A stretch of DNA of 64,000 nucleotides from Fulvia fulva (taxonomy: Eukaryota > Ascomycota > Dothideomycetes > Mycosphaerellales > Mycosphaerellaceae). A model generated the notes under the pieces. The model did no database searches, was not told the DNA's origin, and saw nothing but the letters and a program-made list of their open reading frames with translations. This document shows positions 11,201-23,032 of the stretch, in pieces; position 1 is the first letter of the stretch; every line of letters starts with the position of its first letter. The position numbers were made by a program, and so were the translations under genes. The DNA is taken from assembly GCF_020509005.1 (NCBI RefSeq), contig NC_063015.1, forward strand, positions 5,690,501 through 5,754,500, given 5' to 3'.

Positions 11201-12260
11201 CTACTATTCGTAACTTATTGAACGTAGCGATAATATCGAGCTTAGTAAAGTACTTGGCCTTAGAGAGGCGCTCGAGCGTCTCCTAAATCAACGGTATTAG
11301 CTAGCGGTTCTTCTTTATAATAGCGTTTAAGCCTCGGTAGTCTACGTAGAAGCGTAGACTACCGCCGGGCTTCTTAACGAACATAACGGGACTGCTAGCG
11401 CTAGAACGGCTCGCTCGAATAAACCCCTTCTTTAGGTTCTCTTCGAGGTATCTCTTAAGGACGATAAGCTCTTCTCGGGACATAGAATATAGCGGTCCGA
11501 ACGGTGTCTCTACACCTTCTTCTAGCTTAATTATATAGTCGTAAGGGCGATAAGGAGGTAGCTCGTCTACGGCTTTAGTATCGAATACGTAGAGGATGTA
11601 GTATACCTAAGGAGGGACCTTCGTAGTAGGGTCGGTAGGTATACGCTTCTTGTCGAGCTTCTCGAGGGCGATGTCGATATCGCGGAGAGAGGCGGCGAAG
11701 ACTTAAGCTTTAGGCTACTTAGTAGTAGTAGTAAAGGTAGCGGCGTTCACCTAGAAGATCTTAGTATACTTAGGACCGCGCTAAGGCGGCGGAGAAGGCG
11801 GAGGTGCCGGAGGAACTTCTAGAGGGAAGCTAATAGTAAGGGAAGTCCAGTCGATAATAGGTCGGTATCGTCTAAACTAGGGGAGGCCGAGGATAAACTT
11901 CTAATACGGTAGGGACGTAAGGAAGCTAGTGATCGACATACGCTTGCCTCCGAGGGTGATTGACGTGTATATAACATAAGTAATCTTACTAGTAGTAGTC
12001 TCCGTACCGTTAAAGAGTTTAAGGGTGCGAGGGTACTTCAGTTCCTAGGGTTCGAGGTTAAGAGAGGTCGCGAGTTTATAGTCTATAAAAGACTCGCCTA
12101 GTACGCTAGTGTCTATAAGAGTAAGATTGGAAGAAGAGAGTTTCTTTAAGCCGATATTTACATTCGTGACGAACGGTTTATAAGCGTAGTCCTTACCCGT
12201 CTCGTCGTATAGGTCTAGCTATACTATATTAATCCTCAACTTCTTTCCTCTCTTCACTTT
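8280..12260 (-). pseudogene. gypsy Y1 pol (protease, RT, RNase H, integrase, chromodomain), degenerate
   Basis: The minus strand matches Y2 pol block by block. The longest surviving open piece (11301-11483) reads [20 protein letters not shown] and on through [16 protein letters not shown], the N-terminal part of a Ty3-type RT. The protease DTG region lies near 12110, the RNase H and linker near 9900-10600, the integrase near 8950-9800 and the chromodomain near 8440-8560. Stops are TAG at former Gln and Trp codons. No function is possible. Confidence 0.88.
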
Positions 12261-13389
12261 CGGTAAACGTTGTTCTTAGTCTTCATCGCGTCGATAAGGA
12301 AGACCTAGGCTTTTTCCTACTTAGCGGGAGTAGTAGGAGTAGGCTCGATAGCGCCGATAGCGCCGCGAACCGGGTTACGGGCGTTACGGGTAGCGAGCTA
12401 CGGACAGTTAGCTACGATATAGCCTAGACCGCCGTAGTAGGTATAGAGTCCGGCCTAGCGACGGCGAAGCTTCTCTTCGGGAGTAAGCTTACCGTTGACG
12501 AGGCCCTAGACTCGAGGGACGGCGGCACTAGCGCTAAGATCTATAGCGTTACCTATAGAGACGGGAGGGAGAGCCGTAGGAGCGGCGGCGCCTAGTAGAG
12601 TAGCGAAGTGGCTTCCGGGACTACGAGGCTAACGACCTTAAGAACGGGAAGCGAGGAGAGAGGCGGTGTGTTTTATGTTAGAGTCGAGGCGCTAGTAGGT
12701 CTCGAGTAGCTTATAGAAGCTTATAGCACCGACGTCCTTGTCCTCGAGGGCTCGAAGAAGCTCTACTAACAAACTACGGCGGAGAGTGCTCTTCTTAGTC
12801 TCTTCGTTATAGCCGGTAAACCCGATGTCGCGGTTAAAGGCCGCGAGGTACTCGGCGAAGCTCTTGTTCTTCTAGAGGAGGTTGTAGATAGCGTTCTAGG
12901 CGGTAGCTCTACGGTCTAGATCACGAAAGGCAGTACGGAGGTCCTGTATTAAGGTGAGGACGTCCGGGCAGCCGATAGTCTACGTAGCGTTATCGATATA
13001 GTATTATACCTAAGCCGCGGCGTCTCCCCGAAGGAGGGAGAAGACGTACGTAACTTTGTCCTTCTCTTACGGAAAGTGGTCGGTATTAGCTAACAGCTTG
13101 ATAGTGAGCTATGTCTTAAATGCCTCAAACTTACTCTTATTACCGTCGAACTCGTCTAGGTCGTTAACCTTCTTAGAGATGTGCTAGCGGCGGTTATCGT
13201 CGGCGTGCGGGGCGAGGTTCTAGAAGGTGTTTATAATACCTTAAAGGTATATTGCTTAGTTGTTTGCTTACTAGACCTACTAGGCGGTCTCGCGGAAAGA
13301 GGAGACGGTACGGTTAATAAGAGCGTAGGCGGTGTCGGGGTTAGCGTTTACCTAGGTACCGAAGGTAGCGGCGTTCGAGAAGGGGATGT
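12254..13389 (-). pseudogene. gypsy Y1 gag, degenerate
   Basis: This is the minus-strand counterpart of Y2 gag, with the capsid-like region followed near 12400-12450 by a CCHC zinc-knuckle region whose Cys and His codons are partly altered by TG-to-TA and CA-to-TA changes. Boundaries are transferred from Y2 by alignment of the LTR edges and are approximate. Confidence 0.8.
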
Positions 13390-13507
13390 TAGTCTACTTA
13401 CTAAAGTGGAATAGAGTGTCTTAGTTGTCGAGGTTAACACCTCTATCGGTGGCGTGGTCACCTATAAGGATGACTCGAGTGGTTGACGGTTTGTTAGTCT
13501 TTCGTAA

Positions 13508-14027
13508 TGTTAGGGCGAGAGCCTAGCCTATAAGATATAACGGTAAAAGCGAGAATGTAGGTACGAAGTGTAGATATAAAAGGGTATAGTATAATTGCTA
13601 CACAAAACGAAAGACGAAGAAAGCAAGAGAGGACTAGGGAAGGCTAGATATTTATACGCGACCCTCGCGAGTGCGTGTCCCCGTATTAATAGGGCTAACC
13701 CGTACGAAGCCGCGCTTAGTAGCTTTACTTAAAACCTTATTCTAACCTGCCCTACGTTCCGAGTCTTCCACGTGCTTCTTCTAGGGTCTAGCGTAGTCGC
13801 GGGTACTCGCGGGAGTGCCGTGAGTTATATAGTTACGAGCCGAAGTGAATCTGTTAAGGTTTAGGAGAGGGGTAAATTTAGAGGGCTAGGTCCCGTAGTA
13901 AATGTTACGGGGTATATAATTCTTAGCGCTTATACACTAAGCTAGACTGTCACTTCTTAACGACTTCTGAGCACTCTAAGGCTCTTCTGTCCCTACCTTC
14001 TATATACTCTATAGGGAGACTATAACA
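13508..14027 (-). repeat. 5' LTR of gypsy Y1
   Basis: 520 bp, nearly identical to 7739-8258 except for C/T and G/A differences. It abuts the gag leader at 13507 (element orientation) and the ACTAC duplication at 14028-14032. Confidence 0.92.
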
Positions 14028-15123
14028 ACTACGGTATCTAGAATCACGGGCATAACGCCGGCGGAGGTTCTATATAGCTATCGTACTGTTCTCCCGATCG
14101 AGGTAGAATACCCGACATAGACGAACTATTAATAGGGATGTATTAGATCAACGGAGGAGCTATTAGTCATTCGGGCGCGTTAGTTATAGGTACGGGACAT
14201 AAGTCTTTAGGAGTTGTAGTTACGAAGAGCAAGGCTTCGTACCCTTAGTAAGGAATACTTCGATACTAAACGTAGTATTAACTTCTAGGGGTTCTAGGTC
14301 GGAGATCTTATAGTCAAGTTCGACAAGCCGTATAAGGATGACCTATCTAGAAAGATTAGGTACCGCTAGCTTAGGCCGTATTATATAGCTGAGGTGTACT
14401 CGGGGTTTAGTATATACGTCCTCGAAGAGCTTAATAGTACGAGGTTAAAGGGTGTGTAAGCCCGAGAGAACCTGAAGCTGATCCTATAGTTAAGACCGGA
14501 CCCGGAGCTTAATCTTCCTAACGCTAAAGACATTATAGCGCTAGAGGATAGGATAATGTCGAGAATGTCGAAAAGGGCGATCTTCCGAACAAGAATAGAC
14601 CTACTACGTCCGGATCTAACGATGAAGAGGATGACGATATACTTCTAATAGGCATTAATAGGGCTACTACACTTCCGGAACTAGAATCTAAGCCGACGAG
14701 ACTATAGGTACGGCCTTATAACCTTACTACGGAGGAGATAGCCAAATTCACTAGGATTTAGGCTAAAGGAGGGATAGGACTCTATTATTTCTTTTTCTTA
14801 GGCGTAAGGAGTTCACTTAGTAGTTTTGGTTTCTGACCTTAGTTTGACTAGCTTCTAGTTCTAGTACCTAGTTTCTAGCGTGCTTAACCGATTTCTAGGC
14901 TATATCCTTAATTTGAGAGTAGGCTTACTACGAAGACTAGACTTTGACTTAGCCTCCTTAGCCCTTATAGAATGAACTTACGATCTCCTTAATAACTCTA
15001 GACTAACTACTTAACTAGACGCCGGACCCGCCTTCTTTACGTATAACTTATAGGTATAGTTTCTTAGTCTATATTAGCGTGGCGGAGGTGAAACTAGGGA
15101 CAGTTTCGTAATAGGGGAGGATA
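14028..15123 (+). pseudogene. gypsy X integrase C-terminus and 3' region, third segment
   Basis: The frame lost at 7738 resumes as TVSRITGITPAEVLYSYRTV, then LLVIRARQ, VGDLIVKFDKPYKDDLSRKI and LEELNSTRLKGV. This is the integrase C-terminal region and the following beta-barrel of a Ty3/gypsy pol, readable to about 14500 with TAG stops. From about 14500 to 15120 no clear coding signal is left, only C/T-rich and A/T-rich RIP-altered sequence. A GGGGAGGA purine run at about 15114-15121 may be the polypurine tract of this element. Confidence 0.75.
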
Positions 15124-15517
15124 TATTAACGAGCTAAGGGCCCCTTTAGACCCTGAAATTTGCGCGTCGAGTCTCGTTAACCTTTAACGTTTAATTGCGT
15201 AGTAGGGGTGTATAGGGGTACTACTGAGATATATATAGTTAGGAGGCGACCTTAGTAGGAAGCTAGGATTTACGAAAAAAAAATATCTCTATAAGGTGAA
15301 AACACGGGAATCTAAGAATTTCAGATTTATTATCTTTTAGGATCTTAGTATATATTTCACGGCCCGCGGACCGGCAAATATATACACCTACGCGCAAGCC
15401 ATTCTAAGGTCACTAGGCGCGCCCTTGCTTACTAGGGTAGTTGGTCGTCTATAATAGGTACGTAAGCCGCTTATACTAGAGCTTTAGCTTTAGGTCGACC
15501 GTATATACGGTATATAG
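15124..15517. other. Unresolved RIP-altered stretch between gypsy X and gypsy Y2
   Basis: This block may hold the 3' LTR of gypsy X: a TTCACGGCCCGCGG-type sequence at about 15356 resembles fungal gypsy LTR starts. On the minus strand, about 15460-15517 reads like a copia GAG-pre-integrase piece (LKLKL, a stop, YKRL), in frame with the copia remnant on the other side of Y2. The X/copia boundary cannot be placed. The last five bases (CTATA, 15518-15522, just outside) are the Y2 target duplication. Confidence 0.4.
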
Positions 15518-15522
15518 CTATA

Positions 15523-16078
15523 TGTCATGGTCTCCCTACAGAGTGTACAGAAGGTAACTGTCATGGTCTCCCTATAGAGTGTACAGAAGGTGGGGACAGA
15601 AGAGCCTTAGAGTGCTCAGAAGTCGTCAAGAAGTGACAGTCTAGCTTGGTATGTAAGCGCCAAGAATCACATACCCCGCAACATTCACTACGGGACCCAG
15701 CCCTCTAAATTCACCCCTCTACCAAACCTTGACAGATTCACTTCGGCTCGTGACTATGTGACTCACGGCACTCCCGCGAGTACCCGCGACTACGCTAGAC
15801 CCTAGAAGAAGCACGTGGAAGACTCGGAACGTAGGGCAGGTTAGAATAAGGTTTTAAGTAAAGCTACTAAGCGCGGCTTCGTAGGGGTTAGCCCTATTAA
15901 TACGGGGACACGCACTCGCGAGGGTCGCGTATAAATATCTGGCCTTCCCTAGGCCTCTCTTGCTTTCTTCGTCTTTTGTTTTATGTAGCAATCATACTAT
16001 ACCCTTTTGTATCTGCACTTCGCACCTACATTCTCGCTTTCACCCTTACATCTTATAGGCCAGGCTCTCGCCCTAACA
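15523..16078 (+). repeat. 5' LTR of gypsy Y2 with 36-bp terminal tandem duplication
   Basis: The 556-bp LTR begins TGTCATGGTCTCCC and ends CGCCCTAACA. The first 36 bp are repeated at once (second start at 15559), which accounts for the length difference from the 520-bp LTRs of Y1. Differences from the 3' LTR are C-to-T and G-to-A changes. Confidence 0.93.
15930..15937 (+). promoter_or_regulatory. TATA box in gypsy Y2 5' LTR
   Basis: TATAAATA follows GGGTCGCG and is present in both Y2 LTRs (also 21737-21744). In Y3 it has become TATAAGTA. It sits about 140 bp before the LTR end, a position suited to a U3 promoter with a short R-U5. This is a motif match only. Confidence 0.5.
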
Positions 16079-16196
16079 TCAGAAAAGACCAACAAACCGT
16101 CAACCACTCGAGTCATCCTTATAGGTGACCACGCCACCGATAGAAGTGTCAACCTCGACAACTAAGGCACTCCATTCCACTTTAGTAAGTGGACTG

Positions 16197-17332
16197 ACAT
16201 CCCCTTCTCGAACGCCGCTACCTTCGGTACCTAGGCAAACGCTAACCCCGACACCGCCTACGCTCTTATTAACCGCACCGTCTCCTCTTTCCGCGAGACC
16301 GCCTAGCAGGTCGAGCAAGCAAACAACTAAGTAACATACCTTCAAGGTATTGTAAACACCTTCTAGAACCTCGCCCCGTACGCCGATAACAACCGCCGCT
16401 AGCACTTCTCTAAGAAGGTCAACGACCTAGACGAGTTCGACGGCAACAAGAGCAAGTTTGAGGCATTTAAGACATAGCTCACTATCAAGCTGTTGGCTAA
16501 TGCCGACCACTTTCCGTAAGAGAAGGACAAAGTCACGTACGTCTTCTCCCTCCTTCGGGGAGACGCCGCGGCTTAGGTATAACACTACATCGATAACGCT
16601 ACGTAGACTATCGGCTGCCCGGACGTCCTCACCTTAATGCAGGACCTCCGTGCTGCCTTTAGTGATCCAGACCGTAGAGCCACCGCCTAGAACGCCATCC
16701 ATAACCTCCTCTAGAAGAACAAGAGCTTCGCCGAGTACCTCGCGGCCTTTAACCGCGATATCGGGTTCACCGGCTATAACGAAGAGACTAAGAAGAGCAC
16801 TCTCCGCCGTGGTTTGTTAGTAGAGCTTCTTCGAGCCCTCGAGGACAAGGACGTCGGTACTATAAGCTTCCGTAAGCTCGTCGAGACCTACTAGCGCCTC
16901 GACTCTAACATGAAATATACCGCCTCTCTCCTCGCTTCCCGTTCTTAAGGTCGTCAGCCTCGTAGTCCCGGAAGCCACTTCGCTACTCTACTAGGCGCCG
17001 CCGCTCCTACGGCTCTCCCTCCCGTCTCTATAGGTGACGCTATAGATCTCAGCGCTAGTGCCGCCGTCCCTCGAGTCTAGGGCCTCGTCAACGGTAAGCT
17101 CACTCCCGAAGAGAAGCTTCGCCGTCGCTAGGCCGGACTCTGCACCTACTGCGGCGGTCCAGGCCATATCGTAGCCAACTGTCCGTAGCTCGCTGCCCGT
17201 AACGCCCGCAACCCGGTTCGCGGCGCTATCGGCGCTATCGAGCCTACTCCTACTGCTCCCGCTAAGTAGGAAAAAGCCTAGGTCTTCCTCATCGACGCGA
17301 TGAAGACCAAGAACAACGTTTACCGAAAGTGA
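16197..17332 (+). pseudogene. gypsy Y2 gag with one zinc knuckle, several TAG stops
   Basis: The frame reads DIPFSNAATFGT, a stop, ANANPDTAYALINRTV and on to a CCHC knuckle at about 17141-17185 (CTYCGGPGHIVANC), then ends at TGA 17330-17332 after KTKNNVYRK. The pol frame is -1 relative to gag and overlaps this end. No classic slippery heptamer stands out, so how pol is reached is unknown. Stops are TAG at Gln positions. The N-terminal start is not determinable because the likely ATG has been altered. Confidence 0.85.
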
Positions 17333-20300
17333 AGAGAGGAAAGAAGTTGAGGATCAATATAGCACAGCTAGACCTATACGACGAGACGGGCAAGGACCAC
17401 GCTTGTAAACCGTTCGTCACGAATGTAAATATCGGCTCAAAGAAACTCTCTTCTTCCAATCTCACTCTTATAGACACTGGCGCACTAGGCGAGTCTTTTA
17501 TAGACTATAAACTCGCGACCTCTCTCAACCTCGAACCCTAGGAACTGAAGTACCCTCGCACCCTTGAACTCTTTGACGGCACGGAGACTACCACTAGTAA
17601 GATTACTTATGTTGTACACACGTTAATCACCCTCGGAGGCAAGCGTATGTCGATCACTAGCTTCCTTACGTCCCTACCGCATTAGAAGTTTATCCTCGGC
17701 CTCCCCTAGTTTAGACGACACCGACCTATTATCGACTGGACTTCCCTTACTGTCAGCTTCCCTCTAGAAGTTCCTCCGGCACCTCCGCCTTCTCCGCCGC
17801 CTTAGCGCGGTCCTGAGTATACCAAGATCTTCTAGGTAAACGCCGCTACCTTCACCACTGCTGCTAAGTAGCCTAAAGCTCAAGTCTTCGCCGCCTCTCT
17901 CCGCGATATCGACATCGCCCTCGAGAAGCTCGACAAGAAGCGTACACCTACCGACCCTGCTACGAAGGTCCCTCCTTAGGCACACCACATCCTCTACGTA
18001 TTCGATGCTAAAGCCGTAGACGAGCTGCCTCCTTATCGCCCTTACGACCACAAGATTGAGCTAGAAGAAGGTGTAGAGACACCGTTCGGACCGTTATATT
18101 CTATGTCCCGAGAAGAGCTTATCGTCCTTAAGAGATACCTCGAAGAGAACCTGAAGAAGGGGTTCATTCGAGCGAGCCGTTCTAGCGCTAGCAGTCCCGT
18201 CATGTTCGTCAAGAAGCCCGGCGGTGGTCTACGCTTCTACGTAGACTACCGAGGCTTGAACGCTATTATAAAGAAGAACCGCTACCTAATACCGTTGATT
18301 TAGGAGACGCTCGAGCGCCTCTCTAAGGCCAAGTACTTCACTAAGCTCGATGTCATCGCTACGTTTAACAAGTTACGAATAGTAGAAGGACACGAGTATC
18401 TCACAGCCTTCCGTACTCGCTACGGGCTGTTCGAGTCGCTCGTTATGCCCTTCGGCGTTTATAACGGGCCTAGTACCTTCTAGAACTTCATTAACGACAT
18501 CCTTTAGGAGTTCCTCGATCAGTTCTACACTGCCTACATCGACGACATCCTAGTCTATAGCGAGACCAAGGAGGAGCACCGCGAGCACGTCTATAAGGTC
18601 CTTTAGAAGCTCGTAGACGCCGGCTTGTAGCTCGACATCGACAAGTGCGAGTTTAAGAAGACCGAAGTCAAGTTCCTTAGTTTGATCATTACCGTAGACG
18701 GCATCAAGATGGACCAAGAGAAGATCGACGCTATCGTCGAATAGGATGCTCGTACGAACGTCAAAGAGGTCTAGGGTTTCCTAGGCTTTGCCAACTTCTA
18801 TCGCCGCTTTATCTACGCATTTTCGGGCGTAGTACGCCCTTTGACGAAGCTCACGCGCAAGGGTAAGAAGTTCGCCTGGACCGACGAATGCTAGGAGGCT
18901 TTTGACTTGCTCAAAGCGAAGTTTGTTAAGAACCCGCTTCTATAGCACTTCGATTTCGAACTGGAGACCCGTGTAGAGACCGACGCATCCGACGGCGTGG
19001 TGGGCGGTGTCCTGCTACAACGCCGCTCGCCTAAATCCCCCTGGTTACCTATCGCCTTCCTCTCTAAGAAGATGACCGCCACGGAGTGTAACTACGAGAT
19101 CTACGACAAGGAGCTTCTCGCCATCGTCAAAGCTTTCGAAGAGTGGCGCCCCGAGCTCGAGGGCTCTGCTATACCCGTCTAAGTAAGCTCCGACTATAAG
19201 AACCTCGTCTACTTTATGAAGAGCAAGCTACTCAATCGTCGCTAGGCCCGCTAGAGCGAGTTCCTCTCCCGGTTCAACTTCGTGATCTCGTACACGCCCG
19301 GCAAGGCTAACTCGATGGCCGACGCCCTTACCCGCCGCCCTGGTGACTCTCTAGTTGATCGAAGAGGGGGCCGGCAAATCGTAGAGCAACAAGTCATTAA
19401 AGAGTATAACCTCTCTTCCGAGCTTCGAGAGTACCTATCGAACGGCCAGCCTACGCTCGCCGCTTCCTTTACTACTCTCGTGCTCGCTCCTGCCTACCTT
19501 GACGAGAGTGACGATGAATCCGAGCCTGACAAATACGCCTCGGACGCTAAGGACTTGAACGACGATGAAGAGGGCTTAGTAACGACCGACGGCTCATCCG
19601 AATCAGACTTTAAGGGGTTTGATAATAAGGAGCAGCCCGAAGGCATTATGGCACGAGTACGAATAGCGTACGATGCCGACATAGACGCCTAAGAGTTAGT
19701 TTAGGCCCTTGAATCTGGCGCGAGGACATTCCCGGGCTTCTCGCTGTCCGAGTACGAGCTCTAGGAAGGTGTCGTCTACTTCCGTAAGAAGCTTTACGTA
19801 CCGCAGCCCGAAGGCTCTAATATCCGAGCTGAGATTCTTCAAATCATCCACGACTCCGCCTCTAGGGGTAACCTAGGCGTAGCTAAGACCCACAAGCTCC
19901 TCGCTAGGTATTACTGGTGGCCGCATTCCTAGAAGGACATCCGCCGCTACGTGCTGAACTGCGCTACTTGCCGAAGAGCCAAAGCTAACCGCCACCGTCC
20001 CTACGGTCTCTTGCACCCTCTCCCGGCTCCTGATCGTCCGTAGAAGCACATCACTATAGACTTTATTACCGATCTTCCTTACGGCAAGACCTTTAGCGGC
20101 GTGAAAGCAAAGGCCCTTCTAGTGATCGTGGACCGTCACTCTAAGGACCGGTATATGATCCCGTGCTAGAGCATGACCGTAAAGGAGACTGCTCGCTTGT
20201 TCTACGAATTCGTCTGGCGCTTTCAAGGCCTCCCGGATAGCATCACCTCTGATAGAGGCACCCAGTTCATCTCGCACTTCTAGAAGCGTCTGTGTACTAT

Positions 20301-21310
20301 CCTAGGCATCAAGCATAACCTCTCGACCAGTTTTTAGCCACAGACCGACGGCCAGACCGAAATTACGAACGCTATCCTCGAGCAGGTCCTTCGTTGCTTC
20401 GTCGACTACTACTAGAAGGATTGGCCTTAGCATATCCCTGCGGTGGAGTTCGCTACTCGTAACTGGGACTCGGAGACTACTAGCTACTCTCCCTTCTATA
20501 CTACGAGAGGTTACTACCCTCGTATAGGTATAGAACTAGAAGAACCTCTCCCGCCTACCGAAGACGCAAACGAGCAAGTAGCAGACGAGTTCGCTACTAT
20601 GCTCTTACAGATCTATGAAGAAGTTCACGACGAGATAGTGTACGCACAAGCAATCTACGAGGATCAAGCTAATCGTCGTCGCTAGCCAGCTCCCGACTAC
20701 TAAGTAGGCGATATGGTCTACCTCAACTCCAAGAACATCAAGACGGACCGCCCCTCCAAGAAGCTGAACTGGAAGAACCTAGGTCCTTTTGAGATTACCG
20801 AGCGTATCAGTTCACACGCCTACCGTCTAGCTCTTCCTACGAACATAAAGATCCACGACGTCTTCCATCCCGTACGCCTTCGGCCGTCGGCTGAGGACCC
20901 ATTCCCGAGCCAAAACCAAGACATGCCAGGTCCTCCCGATAAAGTAGAAGTCGACGAGCCTATTAACCTACCTTCTGACGACTATGCCGTCCGCAAGATC
21001 CGGGGAATCCGCGTAGAGCCTAACGACGTTGAAGGACTACCGCCGATCAAGTATGAAGTCGAATGGTAAGGTTGCCCTGAGTGGGATACCTCATGGGAAC
21101 CTATCCAACATATCATCTTCAATCGTCAAGCAATCGAAGAATACTACGCCCGCGTAGACGGCCTAGAAGTCAACATCGGCAGGCTCTTCGAATCTGAGCT
21201 CTTCGACGGGGCTTACGAATGGTGTATCGACCATGACATCAGGCCTAGGCCTGGTACTGAAGCTGAACATCCTCGATATGTGGAACTACTACGGCTTCGT
21301 AGGAACTCAG
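17326..21310 (+). pseudogene. gypsy Y2 pol: protease, RT, RNase H, integrase, chromodomain; TAG-broken
   Basis: All pieces share one frame. Protease: LIDTGALGESFIDYKLA near 17466. [43 protein letters not shown] and the catalytic [10 protein letters not shown] near 18535. RNase [32 protein letters not shown] and YTPGKANSMADALTRR. Integrase zinc domain: HDSASRGNLGVAKTHKLL then CATCRRAK near 19970. Integrase core: ITIDFITDLPYGK, SDRGTQFIS and a PQTDGQTEI box. A chromodomain-like end reads KYEVEW, a stop, GCPEWDTSWEP near 21050-21100. This domain order defines chromoviruses. About twenty TAG stops at Gln and Trp codons make the copy dead unless trans-complemented. Confidence 0.92.
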
Positions 21311-21329
21311 CTTTGTTCGGGGGGGCTAC

Positions 21330-21885
21330 TGTTATGGTCTCCCCACAGAGTGTACAGAAGGTGACTGTCATGGTCTCCCCACAGAGTGTACAGAAGGTGG
21401 GGACAGAAGAGCCTCAGAGTGCTCAGAAGTCGTCAAGAAGTGACAGTCCAGCTTGGTGTGTGAGCGCCAAGAATCACATACCCCGCAACATTCACTACGG
21501 GACCCAGCCCTCCAAATTCACCCCTCTACCAAACCTTGACAGATTCACTTCGGCTCGTGACTGTGTGACTCACGGCACTCCCGCGAGCACCCGCGACTGC
21601 GCTGGACCCTGGAAGAAGCACGTGGAAGACTCGGAACGTAGGGCAGGTTGGAATAAGGTTTTGAGCAAAGCTGCTGAGCGCGGCTTCGCACGGGTTAGCC
21701 CTGTTGATGCGGGGACACGCACTCGCGAGGGTCGCGTATAAATATCTGGCCTTCCCCAGGCCTCTCTTGCTTTCTTCGTCTTTTGTTTTGTGTAGCAATC
21801 ATACTATACCCTTTTGCATCTGCACTTCGCACCTGCATTCTCGCTTTCACCCTTGCATCTCACAGGCCAGGCTCTCGCCCTGACA
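21330..21885 (+). repeat. 3' LTR of gypsy Y2, least mutated LTR in the window
   Basis: 556 bp, beginning TGTTATGGTCTCCC with the same 36-bp tandem start as the 5' LTR (second start 21366) and ending CGCCCTGACA. It keeps many CA and TG dinucleotides that are TA in the other LTRs, so it is the best local proxy for the unmutated family sequence. Confidence 0.93.
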
Positions 21886-21890
21886 CTATA

Positions 21891-23032
21891 GGAGTCACAT
21901 GTCGAGCATGAGTAGTCTATCTATCTAGGATGTACTAAATTAGTGTTCCCCCTACTAGAAGTTAAGTCTATCTTTAGCTTATATAATGTCGCGGATGTAT
22001 AGCTAGAATTAGCTCATTACGATTAGGTTCACCCTAACCGTAGGCGAGTAGTAGACTTCTAGTATTTTAAGGCGACGCTTACTAGTTATTATCTTGTATA
22101 GCAACTTAATAGTGCCCTTACTAACCGGCGTGACTGACCCCCCTACCCCCTAAGATGCTAGGGTAGACGCTAGTTCTTAGTAGGTCCCTTAGATAAAGAG
22201 GTCCTTTCTACTAATAAGGCTACCGTTAGTACTACTATCCTAGATAAAGACATTGTATAAGCTACGGTTATAGTAGATAGCTATAGCCTCTTAGCCGTTC
22301 TATTAGAAGTAGGTCTATTGTCCGCTACCCTAGATAAACATACGGTATTACTTCCCTTATATAGGTCTTAGTAGGCCGATTGCTAATATACTATCGCTAT
22401 TATTATCGTCGATACGGCGCCGCTTATTGTCCTATCGCTACTACTATTGTTTCTCGGCCTAGCCTACTAGCGTAAGCGAGGGGTTCTTCTTCTAGCACTC
22501 CCCTTTATAGTGCTTACGGTAGTATATATATTTAGGGTAATCGAAGTGCCTCTTACGGCGGCGCTAGGTACGGCTATCGTTATTATCATTATAGTAGAAG
22601 GCGGTATTCTACTATATACTTAGCTAGAAGTTAACTACTACCGCTATTATATTGTTTAGTATCGCTTATAGTCTATTCGGCTCGCCTAGGAAGTAGGAGT
22701 GACTATTAACGTAGCTAATAATAAATTGGTTATATTCGCCGGATAGGGCTCGTAGGAACTAGTAGACTAGAAGGATGTCTAGTATAGTTACTAGTATATC
22801 GATGTCTTTTAGTTCTACTAATAGTGTCTTAATTACGTTACCGAGTACTATAATGTCGCTATTTAAGGACGCGAGGTGAGTCGTAAGTAGCTTCTTAAGT
22901 ACTTGCCGAGCCTAGTTCATTTTATCCTTCTTAAACTATGCCTTAAGGTCGTCGAGGGCCTGTCGTACTGACTTGTTCGCTTCTCGTACCTTAAGAACGA
23001 TCCCGTAGGCCGTAGTACTATATCTATTAAGG
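21891..23032 (-). pseudogene. Copia-type gag and protease remnant, downstream segment
   Basis: Read on the minus strand, about 22380-23018 resembles a copia gag (ALDDLKA, a stop, FKKDKMN; LVELKDIDILVTILDIL; LRALSGEYNQFIISYVNSHS) ending in a decayed CCHC knuckle, FDYPKYIYYRKHYKGEC, where expected Cys and His codons have become Tyr (TGC and CAC to TAC). About 21893-22150 reads like the end of a copia protease region (VSKGTIKLLYKI, VNLIVMS). TAG and TAA replace Gln and Trp codons. Chimera A interrupts it, with the N-terminal part resuming at 25819. The right-hand 15 bp (23018-23032) are the chimera A target duplication. Confidence 0.65.

Larger units (their letters stand above)
7739..14027 (-). 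mobile_element. Ty3/gypsy element Y1, complete but RIP-inactivated, minus orientation
   Basis: A complete LTR retrotransposon of 6,289 bp has two 520-bp LTRs (7739-8258 and 13508-14027) starting TG and ending CA in element orientation. The target duplication is ACCAC at 7734-7738 and ACTAC at 14028-14032; the one mismatch is a C-to-T change in CpA context, consistent with RIP after insertion. A G-rich polypurine tract adjoins the 3' LTR at about 8259-8270. Gag and pol occupy the interior on the minus strand with many TAG stops. It lies inside gypsy X. Y2 and Y3 are other copies of the same family. Confidence 0.93.
15523..21885 (+). mobile_element. Ty3/gypsy chromovirus-type element Y2, complete, moderately RIP-mutated
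   Basis: A 6,363-bp element has 556-bp LTRs at 15523-16078 and 21330-21885 and a perfect 5-bp target duplication CTATA (15518-15522 and 21886-21890). The interior carries gag (about 16197-17332) and pol (about 17326-21310, continuing open into the LTR). A G7 polypurine tract precedes the 3' LTR (about 21319-21325). No standard TGG-type primer-binding site is visible after the 5' LTR. The leader starts TCAGAAAAGACC, where Y1 and Y3 have TNACGAAAGACT, so priming is unresolved. The 3' end is much less mutated than the 5' end. It is the youngest of the three copies in the window but still has TAG stops throughout pol. Confidence 0.95.

Noticed and set aside
13181..13414. 77-codon open frame on the plus strand (and its counterparts at 16100-16405)
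   Set aside because: It is antisense to gypsy Y gag and stays open only because RIP stops fall on the other strand.
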